In this document: one piece after another, positions 25,496 through 38,500 of the stretch
How positions within the stretch are numbered: position 1 is the stretch's first letter
Layout of the letters: every line of letters begins with the position of its first letter
Assembly (NCBI GenBank): GCA_011800805.1
Contig: MPNW01000026.1
Coordinates: 164,026 to 228,025, forward strand
DNA length: 64,000 nucleotides
Direction of reading: 5' to 3'
Origin: Hirudo medicinalis
Taxonomy: Eukaryota; Annelida; Clitellata; Hirudinida; Hirudinidae
The notes under the pieces: model-generated
What the model saw: the letters and a program-made list of their open reading frames with translations, nothing else
Told to the model about the DNA's origin: nothing
Databases searched by the model: none
Program-made: the position numbers and the translations under genes

Positions 25496-26646
25496 TCAGA
25501 AGATAGTGGTGTAGGGATGTGAAGTGGTCGGTATGGGCCACACATAATCTGAAATGTAATGTTGGTGTTAGAATGCAATTGATTCAGTTGTCTGAGGAAT
25601 ACCTGATGATGCTGTGGTGTCGTAGGGTGTGTCATATTGCTGAAGCATGTCTTGCACAGTTGAAATGCAATCCACTTCACCCTTCAAGAGATAATTGATT
25701 ACACCTGTGTAAGAAATTAAATCAGTTTTGCTAGTCTTTAATGTTCAAATAAAAAGTCAAACCCTGTGAAGGAAGTAGTTCAGAATTGTTGGTGAATAAG
25801 TTATCAAATACAGCTGGGAAGAAATGCCTTGGAGTTTTGAGAATGTAAATTCCAATGTCAAGGATCTGTTTAATTAGATCGATTACAATTTTTTCATCTT
25901 TATCACCTGGTTGAAAATTATCAGAGTCCACTCCTTCAATTTCTAGAAGTTGCCAATAAAAATATGGATAATGTGGAATGGCAATGTGTCAAAACTTGTT
26001 AAGGCAAATAGTAATAAGGTGGGATTTTAAGATAATTCAGTTTAATTAGAAAGGATATATCATGGTTTATCATTAGCACTTTGGAGATGTCAAAATTTCG
26101 GTTTTCTCGAACTGAATCATCATAAACTTCCCTCAAATAGAGGGTGATCAATGCCATAGGTGCCTAACATAAATATAGAAGTCAGTTTAGCAGTGTAAAA
26201 ACATGTAAGGTTCATAACGTTTACAAACTTCAACTATGTGAACAGCGTGTCGTCTGTGAATCATTAAAAAGCCAGTAGCAGGTTCTACTTGCAAAACCTC
26301 AGAGGTATTCTTAAGAAATTGTTCATATTGTTCTATTAAAATATTTAAGCATTTTTTTTTTAATTTCTAGAAGTTGCCAGTAAATATTTAAGTAGCTCAG
26401 AATATTTTATGTTTTCTCGTACCTCCTATTGCTGTGCCATCTTGAGCCTTATTTGCTATTTGAGATATTATCGCTATTCGTTGCAAAATCCCTTTCTGAA
26501 TTAAAATATTTATGAAAGTATATCTCAACATTAATCTATTACATATTCAAGTATCTAACTCTTCCCAGAAGAGCGCTTTTTTCCTCAAAAACTGTATATA
26601 AATTTTCTCGCTTGTCCTCAGCTTCGTCGAGCTCGATGCTGGCCAT
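25496..26646 (-). CDS. TEX47-like protein (C7orf62 family), contains an AT-AC intron
   Basis: Seven exons (26646-26560, 26495-26423, 26332-26229, 26163-26059, 25985-25763, 25704-25603, 25548-25496) join in phase to about 248 residues. The order of conserved blocks (L-L-x-R-K-G-I-L-Q-R-I, E-P-A-T-G-F-L-M-I-H...A-V-H-I-V-E, K-V-L-M-I-N-H-D-I, F-Y-W-Q, V-I-D-L-I-K-Q-I-L, L-P-S-Q-G-V-I-N-Y-L-L) matches my memory of the testis/cilium-associated TEX47 family. Its biochemical role is unknown. Exon 4 joins exon 5 through an intron with U12 AT-AC signals, without which the frame cannot continue. The gene starts 0.5 kb from the divergent DUF4806-type gene and may share its promoter. Assignment is by pattern, not by search. 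Confidence 0.6.
25986..26058 (-). other. U12-type AT-AC intron (73 nt) in the TEX47-like gene
   Basis: On the minus strand, exon 4 ends ...CATGAT, and the intron begins ATATCCTTTC, the U12 AT-AC donor consensus. Near its end it carries TGCCTTAAC, matching the U12 branch site TTCCTTAAC at eight of nine bases. It ends TTTTGACAC 11-13 nt after the branch adenosine. No GT donor fits. Joining restores phase 0 and an expected aromatic/Trp block in exon 5. Confidence 0.8.
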
Positions 26647-27131
26647 GATGCTCACATATAACTAACACGATTAAACTGCGTTGCTAAGGCTTCGTTTAAA
26701 GTTGATTGATGCGAATTGTAATCGAATGTGTGCAACATTATTATAAAAATATAGTAAAACAAAACATTAGCTAGCTAACTAAATGGGCTGTGAATTTGAA
26801 TATAAATAGCTAATAATTAACAACATTTACTTTAAAGCGCTTTTTTAATGCTTTTATTTTTGCGCATATTCAATTCACCGTATTGCATCAACTTTCAAAG
26901 TTTGGGGCTGTCGATGTGTGGAGGAATTGGAAAAAAAAGTCAAAACGTGAGGAATACGGAGAAGGAAGGACATAAAAGTAGCGTGCAAAGAGAAACATTC
27001 TTTCCAAATACATGTATGTAGTGCTATTGCTCTGTTGTAATACGTACATCATGTGTAGAATCGAATTACATGATCATGTCCATGCCTTAGCTCGAGCTAA
27101 TGTTCATTCTTGATATATTGCTTCAAAACAG
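26647..27131. promoter_or_regulatory. Intergenic interval between divergent TEX47-like (-) and DUF4806-type (+) genes
   Basis: The two genes are transcribed away from each other across fewer than 500 bp, so a shared bidirectional promoter is likely. The 5' exon(s) of the plus-strand gene must also lie here (possibly around 26880-26960), but I could not define them. No TATA box is evident. Confidence 0.35.
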
Positions 27132-28059
27132 ATTTGGATAAGGCCATTAAGCTATTAATAGCAAATACAGAGATGATTAAGAGATCTATAAGTACGATTG
27201 CACAAAGCTTGCAAAACAATGTGGTTCTAATGTTGAAATACCGGAAGGAATTAGTTTGCCAATTCGGAATGATTGTGAATTTGCAAGCACTGAAGACATT
27301 TTAAAGGATGTTGCAGTTAAAAACCAATTGGTTGGTATAAAATCAACATTTTAAAAATCAGTTTAATGACTCTAATACGCAATTCAGATTTCTGTTCTGG
27401 TATCCAATGGAAGATTTAACATCGAGACCACCATCCGGAGACTTATGAAGCACTTGCTGACGGATGAAATGGGTAGAAAGTGCAATTTGTCGGGGCAGCA
27501 TGGCAAAAAGGCCTTTCGACAAACTGAAATGATGAATGTTGTGTTTGGTTAGTCAACTGGCTTCCATTTTGTAACTTTTATGATTAACACTTTGGTTTGA
27601 TGCTACTATAAATTTGTACTTAATTTATATAGCGCCATATGCATAGCTTAAGAGGCGTAGTAGTAGTAGTATTTTATTAATGTCCTCAGCATAACGTGAA
27701 GAATAGGACAAGGCGTAAGAGGCGCTTCTTGAAACCATTTATATAGCGCTCCTTCCAGAGGGCGCTTGTGGCAGTGCAGACTGGGTTTCGAACACGACAC
27801 ATTACGACTGTTGCCATTACCTTACCCATTCGGCCAACCTGCACGCCAGAAATTGAATTTTAATTTAATTTAATTATAGAGTAATAATAAGCTTAGCAGT
27901 ATGATTAATCTTTTCGTCTGGAAAATTTTAGGGGTAGTACAAAGGAACCAAAGCACTTCAACTGCAACCAGCCAAGATTGTGAGATGGAACTTCGCAAGT
28001 GGTTTGGAAATGCCAGAGACAGAGGAGCTGGCAGTCGGAAAAGAAACCCCTTGAATTAA
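27132..28059 (+). CDS. DUF4806-domain protein, 3' exons, apparent frameshift
   Basis: Exons 27132-27330, 27388-27547 and 27932-28059 are identifiable. The first has a helical, coiled-coil-like start (L-D-K-A-I-K-L-L-I...). The second carries the DUF4806 core (R-F-N-I-E-T-T-I-R-R-L-M-K-H-L-L-T-D-E-M...K-K-A-F). The third gives its end (E-L-R-K-W-F-G-N-A-R-D-R) and a stop. DUF4806 occurs in invertebrate proteins and transposon-related families, with unknown function. Within the first exon the helical part and the G-I-S-L-P-I-R-N-D part are in different frames, so either a base is missing or added near 27190-27250 or the copy is a pseudogene. The first coding exon and ATG were not found. Confidence 0.55.
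27600..27845 (-). mobile_element. tRNA-derived SINE, copy 1
   Basis: On the minus strand the element has an A-box-like TGGCcgaATGGG at about 27835, and a B-box-like GTGTTCGAAACCC about 40 bases later. A body follows with repeated agcgcc/ggcgct blocks (tatagcgctcc, gagggcgctt, tatagcgcca). The same arrangement recurs at 58655-58865. Internal polymerase III promoter boxes plus two interspersed copies define a SINE. This copy lies in the last intron of the DUF4806-type gene. An AGT/GTA short repeat is embedded at 27658. Confidence 0.75.
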
Positions 28060-28149
28060 TAACAGCTGAATTTTTCTCAATAAAATTGATGTGATAACCC
28101 AACAATTTGTATTCTTCAGTCTTACATATATTGTTGAGAAACTCGTGTG

Positions 28150-28370
28150 ATTAATGATGTAGGGATTGGGCTTGGCAACCCGTGCTTAATGATGCCGGGC
28201 AACTAATGCGGGGCCCGTATGGCACCCACAACACAAACCAGCGGGAACCCGGCAGGCTACCCGAGCGGGACTAGACTGGTGCCCGCGGTCATAAACCAGC
28301 GGGGCCCCGGTGGGCTACCTAATCGGGCCCTGCTTTTCTTCCCGCGGGTCCCGATTTCTTGTGCTTGCTG
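28150..28370. repeat. GC-rich island with tandem repeat of about 58 bp
   Basis: A very GC-rich block in AT-rich DNA. Two adjacent units align: (a)aaccagcggga...ggcaggctaccc...cgggac...cccgcggtcat and aaaccagcgggg...ggtgggctacct...cgggcc...cccgcgggtcc. Similar gggcaac and gcggggcccg blocks precede them. It looks like a fragment of a minisatellite or repeat element inserted here. A 61-codon frame through it is a by-product of composition. Confidence 0.65.
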
Positions 28371-28739
28371 GGTCGAGCTTTTGTTTAAAACCATTTTAAT
28401 ATGAAGGCCATGCTGCCTTTTTCAATATTTATTAAATTTAGTATAGCTTATTAGAAGCATTCACGACGATCGATGATATAAGACTCTCTGTACTAATCAG
28501 GGATGTCATTTTATTTGATTTGAGAGAAAGCGGAAGGTCAAACATTCAGTGAGTCTTATGAAAAATTTCAAGAAATTAGCTGACGAACGTTTTGGTTGGC
28601 AAGCTGAAGAGTTGGGACATTAATATATCGGAGGCATTTGATACGGTAAAGTATCAAATATTGAGTTGAGGAATGTTGAGGACTGACTTCTTGGCTTCAG
28701 TAAGGCATTCTCCAGTTAGTGATAATATGAGTCTGAATG

Positions 28740-29560
28740 TGATTATAGTGGCATGTGTTCCAACGGAACTTCAAGACCACTTCAAGACTGAGGGAAGCTT
28801 TCCTTGAAGAGAAAAATTTTCAAGGTATTATGAAGCCCGGCTGGAACAGAGCAGGTTAATGAAAGGGATAGTCTGTTGCAGATTTGCGGGCCAACAAAGG
28901 TAATAAACTTGCCATCCATCTGATTTTTGACTAAGAAGCTTCTGGCTTGCTGATCTGAGCAGTATGTAGGCTTCCTTCCCAGTATTTGTGCAGCACAGGT
29001 GAAAGACGGGTAAGACGGCACGTGACCAAGGAAAGATATGTATATGGCTCGTAGCGACAGAAAGGCAAACTAACCAGGTTGAGTTGACGTAATAAATTTT
29101 TGAGAGAATCAGGGCATATAAGAAACTTCCGGCATCTATGGGAAGAGTGGGTCAGTGATGCTGCAAATCGCCCTGAAAGATGCATGGCAGGTTTGAGTAG
29201 TTTTGTTGGTGTGAATAAACATAGAACAATCTGAATCAAGCCAAACCCTAGGATGCGGACGGATCGCACTGCCTAAATCTGGAGAAAATAGATAACAACT
29301 GGTTTGAGAAAGAGTTCAGAAGCACGTCGACCGGAGGAGCACGACATCACTCTCGGTCTTGCTGGCATTCAATTGGAGATGACTGCTGAAGATCCTTCTG
29401 CCGTTGTAGGGCTTCTCGCTTGGATAATTGCAACTCCTTTCTTTATGGTGCAGATGATTCTCTCTCCAACATAACTTTATGTGCCTCTCCTTATGTCTAG
29501 AACGCCCTCTCCCATCATTAGATCTCAACCAGCCCGGAGCCCTTCACAACGGCACTCGAA
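28740..29560 (-). mobile_element. LINE remnant, copy 2 (reverse transcriptase end)
   Basis: The minus frame near 29370-29320 reads H-L-Q-L-N-A-S-K-T-E-S-D-V-V-L-L, the conserved segment after the FADD box of non-LTR reverse transcriptases. The frame 29021-28782 carries K-F-I-T-F-V-G-P-Q-I-C-N-R-L, the C-terminal GPxxWN-type motif, and a closing F-L-F-K-E-S. The 3' flank is homologous to that of the copy at 2740-3100. Stops and frame changes show decay. Confidence 0.7.
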
Positions 29561-30314
29561 GACACATCTCATTCGAGGAGCCACTGAATCCAAGACACTT
29601 CCAAGGGTCTCTGATGATGTACCATAGAAAGTAACTATTATTAATAATAATGTAATTCAACATTAAAAAAATTCTCCCGTCAAATGTCGTACCTTTTCTT
29701 AATTCATTGGATGAGTAAATCCGATAAATTCATTAACCCTAGAAAACATCGAAATGAAATTAACATTGCACGGTAGTTATGAATGCATTGTAGCTTAAAT
29801 GTCGACATGATCATGGCATTTAACAAATATTTCTTTGAAATTGCAAGGCTCTTTGTCAAAAGAGCAGGAGAAATTATTTTAATTATTAAAATATGGAAGT
29901 GAAAAATTCGTCAAATGTCCAGCTGAGGATTTATTTGCACAGATGATCGTTTAAGTGCTCAGATTTTGCAATATTTTCTCGGCCAAGAGTATTAAAGGGA
30001 GTTTTAGCTGAACTCTTTCACTGCTCCAGATTTGTTTCCAAAAAGGGAAGATATTGTTCAGATTAATTTAGTGTCATTACCAAATCAATTTTAGATATAA
30101 ATTGCTGTAGTATGTAGTCTGCAGTCATGCGCAATAATATCGCACTTTTTAAATCAGCAAGTCTTGGAAAAGAGGATAAATTTAAACCATATAAATATCA
30201 AAATACAACTTCTTCAGAAATATTTAATTATTTATAGCGATGCCACAATTGGTAAATTTACGAAAACATTGCTTGTATATTTTTTGGTTATAGGAAGTTG
30301 GTAACTGAATCAAG
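29561..30314. other. Noncoding spacer, upstream region of the G alpha q gene
   Basis: A/T-rich, no repeat or gene recognised. It must contain the promoter/5' UTR of the gene starting at 30315. The ATG is preceded by ctgaatcaag, a fair context. Confidence 0.5.
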
Positions 30315-34002
<3,688 letters not shown>

Positions 34003-35556
34003 TTTCAGTGTTGGTCAGTTCACCTTTTCTCAAGTTTAAATTATTCCAATTGTATCGTTTTTGTGTTCGCATACACGGATAAAGAAGATGTTTTACTGAG
34101 TTGAAATTAGTCATTGTGCTTATCTTCTGTCGTACGATGTATCTCGTGGTATTCATTCTTCTCCAAGGAAGTTCTTGTAAAGTTTTGCTGTAGAAGAGGA
34201 CAGTAGTGAATTGGACATTTGTTTTTCGTTGATGTTATTTTATAGCATTTTCAATAGCTTAGAAGTATTTTCGTTCTTCATTTTTACAAAAAAAAAACCT
34301 GTTTGTCTGAAAATTCACCTCTGAAGGGTTTTAGTTGGTAATCATTGTGATGGTCAATGCCCCTCTCAAATTGCATTAACTCGATGCACTGAATGAAGGC
34401 AATTTCTGCTGAGCAAAAGCAAACAAAAGCAACGATGAAGCACTTTTGGTGTCGTCTTGCTCTTGATTTCAGACAGATTCATGAATCTCAGTTATTTTTT
34501 TAATCAACGACTTGCTTTAAATTCGTCGGATTTTGTTAAGTTTGTTTTAGCTTTAAAAGTTTTTAAAAAATCTCTAAGCCTGCATATTTTAAACTTTGTT
34601 TTGCAGTGTTTTTAAAGCTTATAAATTTGATTGTTCGAGGTCCTTTCTGCAACGTCTGCGAGCGGTTTATAACGACCCCAAACTTATTGCTACTGTGTAT
34701 ATACCTTGTGGCTCATCTGCTTTGTTTGTTTCTTTTCATTCATAATGACTGAATGTTTTTTAAATATAACAATCATGCTGACAAGTATTCAATATTGAAG
34801 AGCACACTTTGGATTGTGATTGTGGCTGAAAAGCTTGCCCAAATCCCTATTGACTCAACATTGCTCTGTTGAGTTTCCTGCTTCAAAGTTGCTGGATATT
34901 TTCTCTGTAGTGTTTGTGATGCTAAAGTAGAGACCAGCGGGAAGAGCGCGCAGCTCGGTCGTTGCCCGTGTTTTGCTGTCGTTAAATTTGGACGGATGCT
35001 TTTTATTGTGTTGCTCTCTTAGGTGGTCAGTCAAACTATTTGCTTTGGTTATCTGCTGTTGTCATGTTTTGATTAAACCCAAGTCAAACTTTCTGTCTGT
35101 ATGTTGTACATTGAGTTGTTGCTATCATTTCTGTATATAAAGGCAAGTATATAAATATATATATATATATGGTATTGTTTGTATATGATCAATTTGTCAT
35201 ATAATTGATAGAAACAATAAGTACATGCAGACATACATAATATTTTTCCAATCATCATCACTATGTCATAGTTTCATGTTTCCAAGGCTACATTGACAAT
35301 AGATCTTCATCAACTTTTTCGTCATCTGTCTCGAAGTTGCTGTTGAAGATTCTGGACAATTTTGTACATTTATAATGATATTTATGTAGGTGTCACAATG
35401 TCTGTGTTTTCTTGAGAACAAGATGTGTTGCTTTTCCTCCATTTTTTCATTTCATCTTTTCTCAAACTGTAAAAGTAACATGAGGACTGTTACATGACAA
35501 AAGAGTGAATCACTAGTGATGTAGAGTTGATTACAGAGTTCAAGTGCTGTTTAAGA
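34003..35556. other. 3' UTRs/spacer between convergent G alpha q and TRPC genes
   Basis: No gene seen. It holds a (TA)n run at about 35153-35170 and a short GC-richer patch near 34930-34990. It probably contains the 3' UTRs of both flanking genes. Confidence 0.5.
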
Positions 35557-38500
35557 CTAAGGACTAGATGGATCATGTCCACTAAAGGGGTTCTCTCCAC
35601 TTGAGAAGCTTTTAATTAATTTCTGGACTTTTGATTGCTTGGGCCAATCGTCCTCGAGAAAGAGCACATTTTCCTCTCTGAATGCTTCCTCAGGCTGATT
35701 GCAGGCACTGTTTGTATACTGCATCTCGACTGGATTGACGTTGGGACTTTCCTCCTCAAATGTACATTCTTCCAAGGTGTCCAGATGGGGAACAAGGACG
35801 TCCACAGATTTCTGTTTTGTCAATTTTGCTCGGCCGATCGTCTGTAAGGAATATTCCTTGTGCCAGTTTGAGTCGTCGAAGGACTGCGAAGATGCAAACT
35901 TGTGCATGGTGGTTGAACTTATGTTCTGAGGCATGGTTAAGTCACTCTCTGAGTATGGAACTGTGTGCTTGCCTTGGAGGATGTTGCCTTCCTGATTGCA
36001 TAGTGTGCTTGCTGAGGACATGCGACTGTTCCTCCTCTTCAGTCTCCCACCTTCTGTTAATAATGGAGAACATTTTTTAAAGACAATGTTTATGTATATT
36101 GAATCATTAATTTAGGAAACTTGTTAGGAAAAGCTCGTTTATTCGTAAATGGAGATGTTGTTATGTGTAAGGAAATAGTTAACATAATATAACGTAACTC
36201 AACATTAATTTATAGTGGTTTAAGTAGACTAATGTCTGTAATAAGCCACTCTTTTTAATTCAAATCCAAATTCTATAGTCTTATTTTAAGTGGTTCTATC
36301 TGGATCTGGATATATTGTCTCCTCATCTAGGGCTTTTTCTACAGATCAACTGCTCTCATGCTGAAGTAGTTGTTCTTCAGAGTACCTGTCGCTTTCCTGT
36401 GTAATTTACATCCATGCCCTCTTGTGGAACTGCTTTTGGTGGCCTCCGTTCCAATAGGTATGTTCCATCTGACTATTTGGTGATCAATCGTTCCAAAATG
36501 TTCTCAAATTGTCAGGTTTTCCACCATATTCTCCTCAGTTGTCATGACCAGATCAAATATGTTTGAATCCCTAGTTGGATGTTGAACATGCTGCAAAAGA
36601 AATGCATAACTTATACAATTTAAGAAATTTGTATCCTCAGATACTGTTAAGCTGTTCCATTCAACGTGATATTTAAAATCTCCTGTGATTAATGCTGGTA
36701 CTCTGCTGGTTTTCCTAATTGCTTCATATAGACCTGTATCATCTTTAGAATCTTGTGGTCTGTCACACAAACCAACCAGCAATTTGAACTTATCTAAATA
36801 AATGTCACAGCATAAGCTTCCCTTAAAATTCTAAAATTTAAAATCCTCCCTTACAACCTTAATACAATTCTTAACATAAAATATCACACCTCCAGCTCTA
36901 TAACCAGATTCCTTTTGACCCTCTCTGTCTTTTCTCAATAACTTCAATCTATCAAGCATTAATTAATAGTTTTGGATACTTTCTTTAGCCCATGTCTCAG
37001 TAATACCTATATGATCAGGATTCTGTTAAACCAATTAGTTCGAGTTCTGCTCTCTTTTCTTTATTCACTATACTCTTAGCATTTGCATAAACTCAAAAAG
37101 AGATTGAGAGTTATAATGTCAGATTTTGTGAAAAGCTCTCTTTGAATGTTTAAATACTGTGTTGGAAGTTTTTGATTCGAAAGATCCAGCTATAAAAATT
37201 AGAAAGCGCTTAGGAATCATTTTATTTTGTAATTAAAATCAAATATATAAATCTTTGTTGCCCGTGTTCTTCGGTTGAATTGTGAGCGACTAAATCGAAC
37301 ATTTTAGATTGACTAAATGACAAATTGATAATTTGAAACCGCCTTATTATCGCAATTCTATTTTCAGCTCTAGATTTTCAGGCCAGCCTTATGGTCAAAT
37401 TAAGATGCGTCACTTCGCAACTTTCCGAACCTAAGAGGATAGATGAGGAACTTTTGCAGCAAAAGTGATCATTTGATACTTCAAGGACGCTTTTATATGA
37501 AATATTTAGGAATTATGCTTTTGAAAATTGTCGGGACTTGATTGGCTCTCTCAACTGTCTCAAATATTTCTAGCGAGGCAAGAGGAATGATAACATTATC
37601 ATGCTAATTAATTCAATTGTATCGTGTTGTGTAAACTAAAATAATACGACACATTCACCTCCCCAATATTTATTTTCCATAAAGAATTTCCATGACTTTT
37701 TTTTGTGGGCAATCGAATCATTCAACTCTCAGCCGTTATCACCACTTGTGGCGCGTAATGGGATTTGATAACGAAATGAGCTTGGGAATTCCCACTATAT
37801 CGTTACGGGAGTGATGTTACATTAAATGCGGTAAAGTATTAAGTATTAGAGAGTGCATCTTAGATGGTATTACATGGAATTTATTGTCAGAAACATCTAC
37901 AGTATAATCCCTCCCGACCAGATTATCCTCTAAATTAATGTTGCATGTTTCACTGCTGCACATCTGTTGCTGTTTTTTCTGCTGCGAAGTGTTGAAGGTG
38001 ATAAATTCAATTTCTACCGAAATGTCTAAATTGTCTTGAGTCTGCATTTCAAACGTCGTAACGGAAGCATTAATCTTCCATCGATCCCCAAAACACGAAT
38101 TTTAAACATTTTCATGCCAAGTTCCGAGTTCAGACAGCTGCCAAATGTTTTAAACTTACTCTAAAACCATTTTAGATTTCTAATAAAAAAATTTATTAGA
38201 ACCTTTAGAAGTCGATGTCTATGTAAATTTAGAATGAAATTCATTGCATAAGGGATACATTTGAATTCACCACTCCCAAATGAAGAAGATTGTCTTATTT
38301 TCAAAGGAATATTCGATAATGCTCGGCTCTTTTAAGCGCTCACAATATGCGTAAGGATTATTACTTTGAAAATTCATTTAAAACCGACAAACTCCTCGTC
38401 CAAACATCTTGTCGATGAAAGAAGAGAGTATGTAAGAATCACTTACGGCAGGCAGAGGAACCAAGGTTGGTTGTTGGAACTGACATGCCGTTGGACCTCA

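Noticed and set aside
28219..28404. Pro/Gly-rich frame in the GC-rich block
   Set aside because: Frame openness follows from GC composition and the tandem repeat. There is no protein-like signature.
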